From Bacteroidales bacterium (lineage in GTDB: Bacteria; Bacteroidota; Bacteroidia; Bacteroidales; UBA932), in assembly GCA_024693285.1 (NCBI GenBank), contig JAILLE010000055.1:1-64000 (forward strand): DNA of 64,000 bases. Direction: 5' to 3'. Positions 1 to 7,858 of the stretch are shown here, piece after piece. Every line of letters begins with the position of its first letter. Positions within the stretch are counted from its first letter, which is position 1. The position numbers and the translations under genes were made by a program. The notes beneath the pieces were generated by a model that saw only the letters and a program-made list of their open reading frames with translations, made no database searches and was not told the DNA's origin.

Positions 1-140
1 GGGCCTTCTTCCAGCAGCATCTGGGCCCGGATTTCCGCTTCAAGGTGGAGTTCCAGGACTGGCTGCACCGGAACGCCGGCCTCTCGTTCCGGGATGCTGT
101 GGAGGCTTATAAGCAATTCGTTCCGCTTAGTTTTGACTGA
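1..140 (+). CDS. C-terminal fragment of a DUF6434/SAP-like protein (cut by window edge)
   Basis: An open frame entering from the left edge (first full codon at 3) ends at TGA 138-140 and encodes 45 residues, including FRFKVEFQDWLHRNAG and FRDAVEAYK. This resembles the C-terminal end of DUF6434 proteins, which often carry an N-terminal SAP-like segment and end in a motif of the kind FKVxFQxWLxxNxGxTYxDAixAY. The function of the family is not known to me. It is too short for the ORF track because its start is outside the window. It ends 13 bases before the GNAT gene start. The family call rests on this tail alone. Confidence 0.55.
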   Translation, partial: AFFQQHLGPDFRFKVEFQDWLHRNAGLSFRDAVEAYKQFVPLSFD

Positions 141-153
141 ATTATCTTTAACT

Positions 154-1311
154 ATGAAAATCAGACTGGAGAAGCCCGAAGAATACCGCGCGGTGGAAAA
201 CCTCACACGGGAGGCATTCTGGAATGTGTACCGCCCCGGCTGCACGGAACATTTTGTCCTGCATCAATACCGGAACAATCCGGATTTCATCCCGGAGCTG
301 GACTTCGTGATGGAGGAGAAGGGCCGTCTTATCGGCCATGTGTTGTTCTCCAAGGCCGAATTGGTCTTGAATGACGGTTCGAAGAAGCCCTCCTGGACTT
401 TCGGCCCCATCAGCATCCATCCGGACTATAAACGGAAGGGCTATGGCCTGCAACTGCTCCGCTATGCACTGGAGGAGGCCCGCAAAATGGGCGTCGGTTT
501 CCTCTGCATGGAAGGAAACATCGACTTTTACAAGCACGCCGGCTTTGTCCTGGCGAGCCAATTCCATATCCATTACCACGACTTCCCCCCAGAGGATGAG
601 GTACCGTTCTTCCTGGCCCAGGAACTCATTCCCGGCTGGCTCGCCGCCCAGGGAATAGGGGAGGCTACCTATTGTCCGCCCAAGGGCTATTTCGTGGCCG
701 ATGAGAATCCGGAAGCGTTCGAGGCATACGACGCCACTTTCCCGAAAAAAGAAAAGCTCCGCCTGCCGGGGCAGTTGGGGTATGACGGCATCATCCTGGA
801 ATCGGGCCGGATCGTGCTCCGTCCCTGGCTGGAGAAGGATGCGGCCGCTTTGTATAAATATGCTTCCGACCCGGAGGTCGGACCCCGCGCGGGCTGGCCG
901 CCCCACAAATCCATCAAAGAAAGTCAGGAGATTATCCGGACGGTTTTCCATAGTGACACGACCTGGGCGATTGTACTGAAGAAGACAGGGGAACCGCTCG
1001 GAGCGATGGGGTATATGTCTTCCGATGGCAACCTGCTGCCTTCGAGGGAAGGGGAACCGCTGGTAGGTTATTGGGTCGGCAAACCCTATTGGAACAGAGG
1101 CATCTGCACGGAGGCTTTGCAACTAATGCTGGATCACATCCGGAAAACCACGGAGATCAAGTCGCTGATCGGCAGTCACTTCATCGACAATCCGGCCAGC
1201 GGTCGGGTGATGGAGAAATGTGGATTCGTTCCGACCGGCGAAACCTGTGTGGATGAATCCCTGGCCGGCTCCGACAGTCCGATGCGGGTGCTGAGATTAG
1301 AAATCAAATAA
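154..1311 (+). CDS. Tandem double-GNAT N-acetyltransferase
   Basis: Predicted cytoplasmic acetyltransferase with two GNAT folds in one chain (385 aa). Residues about 1-150 form a YhbS-like domain with the acetyl-CoA loop region HPDYKRKGYGLQLL; residues about 225-385 form a RimJ/RimL-like domain (RIVLRPWLEKDAAALYKYA, then GKPYWNRGICTEAL). The track start at 94 adds 20 residues overlapping the preceding gene; I chose ATG 154 because the paralogue at 9009-10166 starts at the same MxIRLEKP and is also 385 aa. The stop overlaps a possible ATG of the next gene (TAATG). The acceptor substrate cannot be told from sequence. Confidence 0.85.
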   Translation: MKIRLEKPEEYRAVENLTREAFWNVYRPGCTEHFVLHQYRNNPDFIPELDFVMEEKGRLIGHVLFSKAELVLNDGSKKPSWTFGPISIHPDYKRKGYGLQLLRYALEEARKMGVGFLCMEGNIDFYKHAGFVLASQFHIHYHDFPPEDEVPFFLAQELIPGWLAAQGIGEATYCPPKGYFVADENPEAFEAYDATFPKKEKLRLPGQLGYDGIILESGRIVLRPWLEKDAAALYKYASDPEVGPRAGWPPHKSIKESQEIIRTVFHSDTTWAIVLKKTGEPLGAMGYMSSDGNLLPSREGEPLVGYWVGKPYWNRGICTEALQLMLDHIRKTTEIKSLIGSHFIDNPASGRVMEKCGFVPTGETCVDESLAGSDSPMRVLRLEIK

Positions 1312-1325
1312 TGCGAAAAACCGTC

Positions 1326-2057
1326 ATGGAAAAGAAATTTTGCCAGAGCTGCGGAATGCCGCTCACCGATGAAATCCTCGGCACGAATGCCGACGGAAGC
1401 AAGAATGAGGATTACTGCATGTATTGCTACAGGGATGGAAAATTCTTGCAGGACTGTACGATGGAAGAGATGATAGAACATTGCGCCCAGTTTGTCGGTG
1501 CGGTAAACGAGGGGTTGGAGAAACCCATCACCAGAGAGGAGTATATCGGCCAGATGAAAACGTATTTCCCCCAGTTGAAGCGTTGGCGCAAAACGTTGGA
1601 TGTCAGTAACGATGAAGTTGTGAATGTCAACCCTGCTTTGGCAGGCGTTAAAGAACTCATTGCCCAGATGGCCGACAAACAACCCATCGCTTACATCTCA
1701 TCAGTCGACCAGGACGGTTTTCCCTGGACCAAGGCTATGTTGAAGCCACGTAAGCGTGAGGGTATCAAAACCTTCTACTTTACGACCAACACCTTCTCCA
1801 TACGTGTGGCTCAATACAAGGCGAACCCTAAGGCTTGCCTCTATTTTTGCGATGCCAAAGGATTTAAGGGCATGATGCTCAGAGGTACGATGGAGGTGCT
1901 GACCGATGCCGCATCGAAGGAGATGATCTGGCGCAAGGGTGACACACAATACTATCCCGCCGGTGTAACTGATCCAAACTACTGCGTGCTGAAGTTCACA
2001 GCTATCGATGGCCGCTTCTACAGCGATTTTTATCCCCGCAGTTTTTTGATTGACTAG
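1326..2057 (+). CDS. Zinc-ribbon + pyridoxamine 5'-phosphate oxidase-like (PPOX) fusion protein
   Basis: Two domains. The N-terminal part (about 1-85) is a putative zinc ribbon of the PF12674 type with paired cysteines, FCQSCGMPL and YCMYCYRDG. The C-terminal part (about 100-243) is a flavin-binding split-barrel PPOX-like domain (PIAYISSVDQDGFPWTKAM, then CLYFCDAKGF), typical of general-stress or FMN-binding oxidoreductases of unknown substrate. The track starts at ATG 1311, overlapping the GNAT stop; I prefer ATG 1326 because the paralogue at 8730-9002 begins with the matching MEMKFCQSCG. That paralogue ends just after the RWRK sequence, exactly where the PPOX domain is joined here. Confidence 0.82.
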   Translation: MEKKFCQSCGMPLTDEILGTNADGSKNEDYCMYCYRDGKFLQDCTMEEMIEHCAQFVGAVNEGLEKPITREEYIGQMKTYFPQLKRWRKTLDVSNDEVVNVNPALAGVKELIAQMADKQPIAYISSVDQDGFPWTKAMLKPRKREGIKTFYFTTNTFSIRVAQYKANPKACLYFCDAKGFKGMMLRGTMEVLTDAASKEMIWRKGDTQYYPAGVTDPNYCVLKFTAIDGRFYSDFYPRSFLID

Positions 2058-2094
2058 TGCCTGACAAGAAGGGCAATATCCGTCCGGCACTTCT

Positions 2095-2191
2095 CTATAT
2101 TTCATTGGCCTTATTGCTGGACTCTTGATATAGGGTTGCCTTTGGCAAAATCAGTCCTTTCGGCATCCAGTTCTTGTAGTCCAGGTTTCAT
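2095..2191 (-). pseudogene. Possible methyltransferase start remnant (very short)
   Basis: Downstream of the thiazoline hydrolase, on the same strand, is a copy of an ATG-leader sequence (AATAATCATTGAATATGAAACC, also present at the MptD-like gene start). A shifted frame following it reads DYKNWMPKGLILPKATLYQE, then stops. DYKNWMPKG resembles the first residues of some class I SAM-dependent methyltransferases of Bacteroidales. With about 30 codons only, this may be a gene remnant or chance. Confidence 0.2.
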
Positions 2192-2203
2192 ATTCAATGA
2201 TTA

Positions 2204-2836
2204 TTATATACTCCTGGTACGCTCCCAGACCTCTCTCCGGCGGTGCCGGACAAATCGGAAGTCACAGCAGTCGCCGCCCTGGCAGAGGGTCTGAGTGCGG
2301 ATGAAATCTATATTGTGTAAATTCCCGTAGTTGATGATGTCGCTATGGCAGAACATGGGACCGAAGCGCTCCAGGACGCCGTACTTGGTGAACACGTGCT
2401 TGTACAGGCACTCCAGCGTCTCGAAATGATAATATTCCTTGGGATCTTCCGGATGCCAGACATACTTCCAGCCTTTTCCGGAGCCGTACTTGAAACCCAG
2501 AGGAATAATCTTCCTCATCACAGACAGGAAGAAAGGCAGTTTGGACAACATCCGGAACTTCTCCGGAGTGAGGGCTGCCCACATATGTGTGGAGATGAGT
2601 TCGAAGGCTTCATCTGGCGACTTCCCGTTCCGTCGCAACACTTCGTCGATGGCGATGGTCGGGAGGATATTGCAGAAATGACCGTAGTTTCCTTTGTCCT
2701 CGTAATCCCTCTCTTCCTCAATGAGTTCAGACATCCTGGAGAGGACTTCCTGTTGGATTGACGGGGCAAGTTTCCCATATAAAACGGCGTAGCGGCCGTT
2801 CATGACCATATTCAGAGGCTCATAGACTCTTTTCAA
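2204..2836 (-). CDS. L-2-amino-thiazoline-4-carboxylate hydrolase family protein
   Basis: A 210-aa soluble protein of the ATC hydrolase family (PF14196), whose founding member opens L-2-amino-delta2-thiazoline-4-carboxylate on the route to L-cysteine. The C-terminal signature TLCQGGDCCDFRF, with clustered cysteines, is the clearest family mark. Many family members in gut bacteria have no tested substrate, so the reaction is family-level knowledge only. It lies 43 bases downstream of the ECF S-component gene on the same strand, and the two could be cotranscribed; whether that component imports a related thiazole or sulfur compound is speculation. Confidence 0.75.
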   Translation of the reverse strand: MKRVYEPLNMVMNGRYAVLYGKLAPSIQQEVLSRMSELIEEERDYEDKGNYGHFCNILPTIAIDEVLRRNGKSPDEAFELISTHMWAALTPEKFRMLSKLPFFLSVMRKIIPLGFKYGSGKGWKYVWHPEDPKEYYHFETLECLYKHVFTKYGVLERFGPMFCHSDIINYGNLHNIDFIRTQTLCQGGDCCDFRFVRHRRREVWERTRSI

Positions 2837-2879
2837 AACGACACAAAGATACTGTGGAATCCATGCGACTAGGTCGCGA

Positions 2880-3452
2880 TTATTTCAAAGTCGAGGCCGG
2901 TTTCTTCAACGCTCGTTCCGCGAGACGCATAGCGAGAATTGCGACAGGAATGGTCAGGACCAGTACAACAATCAGCACCGGAATGTTATCTATGACCGGA
3001 ATCATCAGCTGGTCATAGCCCGCGGGCATTTCCTCAACGGCAGCGGTCAGGGAGCCCTCCGTATCTGTCCACCAGTGGGAGATATAGGCAAAGAAGGAGA
3101 AGGCGAAGGGAATGAAACTCCATCGGACTCCTTTCTTCGTATCATAGTCGAAGGCCTTCCTGAGCAGCTCGGTCAGCGCCGTTATAACAACCGTAGCGAT
3201 AATATAGCCGGGATCGGCTTCTCCCGCAATCAGGAACAGGACAAGGATAAATCCGTTCAGAGCTGTCGCCGCCCCGAAACCTCGAATAATGGAACACGTG
3301 TAAAGATAGATGAACGCGAATACCAAAGGCAGAAGCGCTCCGATATAGGCATAACACGCCGGGTGGATGGCGCCGCTCGCGGCACCGAGGATGAATGTTA
3401 CCAGATAGGCAACGGCCATCAAAATGACTTTGAATGCTGGTTTCATATTCAA
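2880..3452 (-). CDS. MptD-family putative ECF transporter S component
   Basis: A 190-aa integral membrane protein with five or six hydrophobic segments (for example VILMAVAYLVTFILGAASGA near the N-terminus and IPVLIVVLVLTIPVAILAM near the C-terminus) and a positively charged tail. Length and pattern fit the Trep_Strep/MptD family of putative substrate-capture (S) components of energy-coupling factor importers. No EcfA or EcfT gene is nearby, so it would have to share a module encoded elsewhere. The ligand is unknown. The start lies inside a 22-bp sequence repeated downstream at 2184-2205. Confidence 0.7.
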   Translation of the reverse strand: MNMKPAFKVILMAVAYLVTFILGAASGAIHPACYAYIGALLPLVFAFIYLYTCSIIRGFGAATALNGFILVLFLIAGEADPGYIIATVVITALTELLRKAFDYDTKKGVRWSFIPFAFSFFAYISHWWTDTEGSLTAAVEEMPAGYDQLMIPVIDNIPVLIVVLVLTIPVAILAMRLAERALKKPASTLK

Positions 3453-3560
3453 TGATTATTTTATGCTCCACTGCAAAGTTACGGAGCTTGCATTAAGCGT
3501 GAAATCCCCATTTATTGCGATTTGGAGGCTCCGGAATACGATCCCGAACGTACAGTTAAG

Positions 3561-3592
3561 CTTGTTAATAACCTTTTTCTTGACTAAATTTG
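3561..3592 (+). promoter_or_regulatory. Bacteroidales-type promoter for the DUF2200 gene
   Basis: CTTG at 3561-3564 and TAAATTTG at 3585-3592, 20 bases apart, fit the -33/-7 (TTTG / TAnnTTTG) consensus of Bacteroidota. The start codon follows 25 bases later. Confidence 0.5.
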
Positions 3593-3617
3593 AACTCAAA
3601 TAAAATGGCAAACTGGT

Positions 3618-3968
3618 ATGGATGTCTTTGAGATGAGGTTTTCGAAAGTCTTCCCTCTTCTCATCACCAAGGCGCGGCGGAAGGGACGGACGGAAGACGA
3701 GGTCTTTGCGGTGACCGAATGGCTCACCGGCTATTCAAAAGAAGAATTAGTCTCTCTCTTGGATAGCGATTCCACTTACGGTGCCTTCCTGGACGGCGCG
3801 CCCCGGATGAATCCCGCGCGGTTCAATGTCAAGGGTAGGATCTGCGGTATCAGGGTAGAAGAGATCGAGGATCCCAGAATGCGTGACCTACGCATCCTGG
3901 ACAAGCTGGTCGATGACTTGGCTAAGGGAAAGCCCTGGCAGCCTTCATTATACGACCGCACGGATTAG
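3618..3968 (+). CDS. DUF2200 family protein
   Basis: A 116-aa protein matching DUF2200 almost end to end: an N-terminal VFPLLITKARRKGRT segment, AVTEWLTGYSKEEL, a central APRMNPARFNVKGRICGIRVEEIEDP block and a LDKLVDDLAKGK tail. Family length is usually about 110-120 aa, so it appears complete. The biochemical function is unknown. It has its own promoter and is followed by a pair of 18-bp direct repeats, the first of which overlaps the last codons. The greA gene begins 93 bases downstream. Confidence 0.85.
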   Translation: MDVFEMRFSKVFPLLITKARRKGRTEDEVFAVTEWLTGYSKEELVSLLDSDSTYGAFLDGAPRMNPARFNVKGRICGIRVEEIEDPRMRDLRILDKLVDDLAKGKPWQPSLYDRTD

Positions 3969-4024
3969 CACTGCCTGGTGCTTTTGCCTAACAAATACGG
4001 CATTAACCGCACGGATTAGCACTG
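3956..4024. repeat. 18-bp direct repeats with internal hairpins after DUF2200
   Basis: CCGCACGGATTAGCACTG occurs at 3956-3973 and 4007-4024 (51-base period). Each is followed by a short inverted arm (AGCAC..GTGCT in the first; GCACTG TT CAGTGC in the second, where CCGCAC..GTGCGG can also pair). The first copy contains the DUF2200 stop codon. It could be a duplicated transcription terminator, but there is no U-tract. Confidence 0.5.
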
Positions 4025-4061
4025 TTCAGTGCGGTCAAGTGAAAATGAGTAAATTTGAGCC

Positions 4062-4526
4062 ATGGAATACCTTTCAAAGCAACGATACGACGAGATTACG
4101 GCTGAGTTGAAGCATCTTATCAACGTGGTTTACCCCAAGGTGGTAGACGACCTCGCTGAGGCAAGCGCTCAAGGGGACCGAAGCGATAATGCGGGATACC
4201 GCGAAGCCAGAAGGAAGCAGGCGAAGACCATAAGCCGTATCCGTTACCTGCAGAAGATCCTGGAATATTCACGCGTGATCGACCCCGACAATCTTCCAAA
4301 AGACAGGGTTTGCCTTCTGAGCCGTGTCGAATTCACGAACCTCTCGACAAATACTCGCATGAAATTCGAGATAGTCAGCCCACACGAGATGGACCTCGAG
4401 GCCGGCAAGATTTCGCTGAAATCCCCGATCGGCGCCGCCCTGATGGGCAAGAAGGTCGGCGAAATCGTAGATGCCCAGGTCCCCGCCGGAACCCTTCGCC
4501 TGAGAATCGAAAGCATCAACGATTAA
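4062..4526 (+). CDS. greA: Transcription elongation factor GreA/GreB family
   Basis: Reactivates backtracked RNA polymerase by stimulating its intrinsic transcript cleavage. The 154-aa protein has the expected layout: an N-terminal antiparallel coiled coil (about 1-75) whose tip carries acidic residues in AQGDRSDNAGYREARR, corresponding to the family's GDxSENAEY motif, and a C-terminal FKBP-like domain (about 80-154) with SLKSPIGAALMGKKVGE. A TAAATTTG box at 4050-4057 ends only four bases before the ATG, so the transcript may be leaderless or nearly so. Several Bacteroidales carry two Gre paralogues, and which one this is cannot be decided here. Confidence 0.88.
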   Translation: MEYLSKQRYDEITAELKHLINVVYPKVVDDLAEASAQGDRSDNAGYREARRKQAKTISRIRYLQKILEYSRVIDPDNLPKDRVCLLSRVEFTNLSTNTRMKFEIVSPHEMDLEAGKISLKSPIGAALMGKKVGEIVDAQVPAGTLRLRIESIND

Positions 4527-4563
4527 TAACCAATCAAATATGAGAAAATGATCATTCTTTGGG

Positions 4564-6546
4564 ATGGCAGTCGCTGCCGCAGCCTTGTTGTTAATCCTTT
4601 CGGCATGCTCGTCATCAGTTGTCTCTGTCCCTTCTCCTGACCTCCACCTGGCCATCAGAATCACCGAAGAAACCGGGCAATTGCTCTTATCCATTGACTA
4701 TAAAGGCGAAAGGTTGATCTCCCCTTCCCCTATCGGAATAGAGTTTGAGGAAGGCTCTTTCGGAGCCGGAATCAAGATGAAGCCTGGTAAGCTGGAACGT
4801 ATCACGGATGATTATGACATGCCTGTAGGCAAGGCCAGCCATATTCACAGCGTCTCAAACCAGCGTGTTGTTTCTCTGACCGCGCCAGACGGGCGAAATG
4901 TGGACATCTGCCTTAGGGCCTTCAATGACGGTGTCGCCTTCCGCTACTTGTTCCCGGAGCAGGAAGGTATTGATAGTCTGCATATTCGCAGCGAACTAAT
5001 GGATCTTCACCCGACCGGCGATCCTATTCTCAAAGCAATGTATCTCCCGGGTTTGGTCTGTTCTCACGAGTCCCCCTACACCACTCTCCGGCTAAGCGAG
5101 CACAACGTTGGGAAAACCGCGGATATGCCAGTGCTGCTTTCTTATGACAGCGGCGCTTTCCTCGCCCTCACGGAAGCGATGGTGGTTGACTTCGCCGGTA
5201 TGCGGGTGACGGCCGAAAACGGGACTTTAAAAGGTATTCTAACTCCACGAATGGACAAGCCCGAGTACAGCGCCTTGGCTGACCTTCCCCACAGGTCCCC
5301 CTGGAGGGTGTTCCTTGTTTCTGACCGTGCCGGAGCGCTGATGGAGTCGAATATTCTCACCACTTTATGCGACCCTTGCGAGGAGACCGATCTGTCTTGG
5401 ATTAAGCCAGGCAAAGCGACCTGGCCGTGGTGGAACGGCTATCAGTCTTCCCCTGAGGCGAAAAAAGGCGACCTCCAGACCGTCAATTACAATATCAGCA
5501 AGGAATATATTGACTTCTGCGTCGCTAACGGCATTGAATATCACTCCATATCCGGAATTCTCAATTCAAATGGATCCGAGGTCGTCTGGTACGCGAAAGT
5601 AGACAGGGTGCCAGGCGCTCCCGGAGATGAAGACTGCCCGACAGAAACCTACCCCGGTTTCGATATCAAGCCTATCTGCGATTATGCCAAACAAAATGGC
5701 GTTGACATGCGTGTCTGGGTCCACTGGGAGGCGCTCGCGAATGACATCGAGGGCTCTTTCAAGAAGTTCCAGGAGTTAGGCATCAAGGGTATGATGGTGG
5801 ACTTCATGGACCGTGACGACCAGGAGATGATCGAATACCAGAAACGCGTGCTGGAACTTGCGATGAAGTACCATCTCCATATTCAGTTCCACGGCGCCAG
5901 CAAGCCCTCGGGTCTGCAAAGGACATATCCTTGCGAATTCACCAGGGAGAACACTCTCAACTATGAGGTTTACAAGTGGGACTATGCCCGCCAGATGGGT
6001 GCCGACCACGACTTGAATATGCCGTTCACACGCTGCCTGGCCGGCCATGCGGACTATCACCTGGGAGGTTTCCTGTCATTGCCGTATGACGATTACAAGG
6101 TTGAGACTCTTCATCCTTACGTCACCAGCACACGCTGCCATATGCTCGCCATGTACGTGACATTGGAGAGCAGTTTGCACCTTGTCTCAGACGCCCCCGC
6201 CAACTACAAGAACCAGCCTGGGTTCGAGTTCATCAAAGAGGTCCCCACGGTTTGGGATGAGACCATTGTCCCGCAGGCAAAGCTCGATGAATATGTGGTC
6301 ACTGCCCGCCGTAAAGGTGACAAATGGTTTGTTGGAGCCATCGGAAATCACTCAGCGAGAGATATTTCCCTCCCTCTTGACTTCCTTGGGGACGGTAAAT
6401 ACACAATGGAGCTATTCACCGATGCCGAAGACACCGACACAGATCCCAACCATCTGGAGAAGAAAGTTCTTCAAGTCAAGAATACCGACACAATTGATGT
6501 CCATCTCGGAGCCTCCGGAGGATTCGCCGCCATTTTAAGGCCGTGA
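4564..6546 (+). CDS. Glycoside hydrolase family 97 lipoprotein; upstream start blocked by in-frame TGA
   Basis: GH97 enzymes are secreted, usually calcium-dependent alpha-glycosidases (alpha-glucosidase or alpha-galactosidase). The 660-aa frame shows the N-terminal beta-sandwich, a TIM-barrel core (TWPWWNGYQSSPEAKKGD onward) and a C-terminal beta domain. VDFMDRDDQ at about 412-420 has Asp where the retaining, BT1871-like subgroup has its nucleophile (D413 or D416). A lipobox follows the hydrophobic stretch (LLILSAC). In frame upstream, ATG 4540 reads MRK then TGA (4549-4551) then SFFG before ATG 4564. With TGG instead of TGA this would be a standard lipoprotein signal; from ATG 4564 the signal lacks its basic n-region. 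It may be weakly expressed or a recent pseudogene. Confidence 0.85.
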   Translation: MAVAAAALLLILSACSSSVVSVPSPDLHLAIRITEETGQLLLSIDYKGERLISPSPIGIEFEEGSFGAGIKMKPGKLERITDDYDMPVGKASHIHSVSNQRVVSLTAPDGRNVDICLRAFNDGVAFRYLFPEQEGIDSLHIRSELMDLHPTGDPILKAMYLPGLVCSHESPYTTLRLSEHNVGKTADMPVLLSYDSGAFLALTEAMVVDFAGMRVTAENGTLKGILTPRMDKPEYSALADLPHRSPWRVFLVSDRAGALMESNILTTLCDPCEETDLSWIKPGKATWPWWNGYQSSPEAKKGDLQTVNYNISKEYIDFCVANGIEYHSISGILNSNGSEVVWYAKVDRVPGAPGDEDCPTETYPGFDIKPICDYAKQNGVDMRVWVHWEALANDIEGSFKKFQELGIKGMMVDFMDRDDQEMIEYQKRVLELAMKYHLHIQFHGASKPSGLQRTYPCEFTRENTLNYEVYKWDYARQMGADHDLNMPFTRCLAGHADYHLGGFLSLPYDDYKVETLHPYVTSTRCHMLAMYVTLESSLHLVSDAPANYKNQPGFEFIKEVPTVWDETIVPQAKLDEYVVTARRKGDKWFVGAIGNHSARDISLPLDFLGDGKYTMELFTDAEDTDTDPNHLEKKVLQVKNTDTIDVHLGASGGFAAILRP

Positions 6547-6550
6547 TTCA

Positions 6551-7030
6551 TCACTTAAATAAATACCGTGGAACTGATTGTTTATAAGCACGATACTCAT
6601 CGCCAAAATCAGCCTCCAAGCGTTTCTCCTCGGATCTGACCTGCAAGGTTAGAAGTACTACCTCGATAGCAAAAACCGCCAGCGGCCACCAGCTCTGAAG
6701 CCACAGCAGCACGCCAAGGTCGTAGATATAAACTCCGACCAGCATTGGGTTGCGGGTATACTTATATGGGCCACCCGTCATCAGATGTTTGGTGCGAGGT
6801 GCCAATTCATGATTATAGGCATCAAAGGGATTGCCCTCGCCCACCTTCTTCATGTGGACAATGGACCAGATACTCAGAGCCAAACCCGAGATCATTAGTA
6901 CGGCAGCCAAAACGGCCAAAGGCAGGGCCGGGATCCAGGGGAAAGGCCGCCCGGAAACCAACCACATCAACGCTGGAATCCCAGCCACAAATACCAGGAA
7001 ACCAAGAATATAACCGAATGTATTACGCAT
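6551..7030 (-). CDS. Isoprenylcysteine/phospholipid methyltransferase-type membrane protein
   Basis: A 159-aa integral membrane protein with about four hydrophobic segments and the SAM-binding signature of the ICMT/PEMT group, GGPYKYTRNPMLVG (about 105-118), followed by EEKRLEADFGDEYRAYKQSVPR. Bacterial members methylate small lipids or other hydrophobic acceptors; the substrate is unknown. It is convergent with the GH97 gene (4 bases between stops) and lies 24 bases downstream of an alpha/beta hydrolase on the same strand, so the two may share a transcript. Confidence 0.78.
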   Translation of the reverse strand: MRNTFGYILGFLVFVAGIPALMWLVSGRPFPWIPALPLAVLAAVLMISGLALSIWSIVHMKKVGEGNPFDAYNHELAPRTKHLMTGGPYKYTRNPMLVGVYIYDLGVLLWLQSWWPLAVFAIEVVLLTLQVRSEEKRLEADFGDEYRAYKQSVPRYLFK

Positions 7031-7054
7031 TAGTATCGTTTTTAAAAAGTATAA

Positions 7055-7789
7055 CTATACCATATCAATGATCCGGCGGGCCACCATCTCCGGATGGTCA
7101 ACCAGGAACTGTCCGTGGTTCATTTTATGGAAAACCTCGATGTGCGCGTCAGGGCACAGAGTCAATAGATGTTCGGCCTGAGGTTTCGCGACAAAAGCTT
7201 CCTTGGTACCGTACCAATAATGGATATCATCACCATGGATGTATTCCAGTTTATGGGTATAAACGTCCTTGTAGCCATCACGAACGGCCTTTCCTCTGCC
7301 GTACGGCCACACTTTCTTACATTCATCAAGCAACACATCAAAATAATGGGAATGGAATACCCACTTCCAGAAGCCAGTCCAGTGGTAGCATGTCCAGACA
7401 TTCAGGCTCTGATAGTACCGTAGCGGATCGACACTCCATTTTGGAAGTGGCAACAACGGTGCGGCATCCATTATGGCGTGAGCTATCACAATCTCATTCC
7501 GTTCCAAAATACGCGACAGAATCTTCCCGCCTAGAGACAGACCGTAAGACGCATCCAAATGACCACTCAAGTTCCTTTGGACGTATTGTATTATCTGCCC
7601 GGCCTGGTCATCAACCGAAGTAAAGGCCGATTCCTTACCAATCAGAAATCCATCTATCCCAACGGCAATAATATGGAACCTATCCTTTAATCGTTCAATA
7701 AGTGGAAGGAATATCTCATAGGACACCCCCAGCCCGGGCGTTAGAAGCAGGCTGGGGTTGTCTATATCTCCGTATGTCCTAAACGTCAT
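7055..7789 (-). CDS. Alpha/beta hydrolase
   Basis: A 244-aa alpha/beta-hydrolase-fold protein without a signal peptide. The nucleophile elbow is SYGLSLGGK (Ser about 103-105), the oxyanion region is LLTPGLGVSYE near residue 20, and the C-terminal histidine lies in KMNHGQFLVDHPE. No specific subfamily is recognisable and the substrate is unknown. It is likely cotranscribed with the downstream membrane methyltransferase (24-base gap). Confidence 0.8.
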   Translation of the reverse strand: MTFRTYGDIDNPSLLLTPGLGVSYEIFLPLIERLKDRFHIIAVGIDGFLIGKESAFTSVDDQAGQIIQYVQRNLSGHLDASYGLSLGGKILSRILERNEIVIAHAIMDAAPLLPLPKWSVDPLRYYQSLNVWTCYHWTGFWKWVFHSHYFDVLLDECKKVWPYGRGKAVRDGYKDVYTHKLEYIHGDDIHYWYGTKEAFVAKPQAEHLLTLCPDAHIEVFHKMNHGQFLVDHPEMVARRIIDMV

Positions 7790-7858
7790 TGCCTATTACC
7801 AATAAAAACATGATAGACAAAAATACGTTTTTCCCAGCTCGAAAGCAATACCGAATAC

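Larger units (their letters stand above)
2184..3460. repeat. 22-bp direct repeat (2184-2205 and 3439-3460)
   Basis: The sequence GGTTTCATATTCAATGATTATT occurs identically at 2184-2205 and 3439-3460, both reading as an ATG start region on the minus strand. At 3439-3460 it spans the start of the ECF S-component gene; at 2184-2205 it lies just after the 3' end of the thiazoline hydrolase. Only the two 22-base ends are the repeat, not the interval. It may mark a duplicated gene start, one copy of which has lost its gene. Confidence 0.6.

Noticed and set aside
148-1122. 324-aa minus-strand ORF (and 12817-13677, 58687-59259, 59725-60336 and others)
   Set aside because: They lie opposite well-supported genes (GNAT, sigma factor, DPP11), show low-complexity or Arg/His-rich composition, and match no family; they are codon-bias shadows.
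4549-4551. TGA read as an amino acid in the GH97 leader (recoding)
   Set aside because: Many genes in the window end in TGA (for example GH97 itself, trpS-side genes), there is no SECIS or pyrrolysine signal, and Bacteroidales use the standard code.
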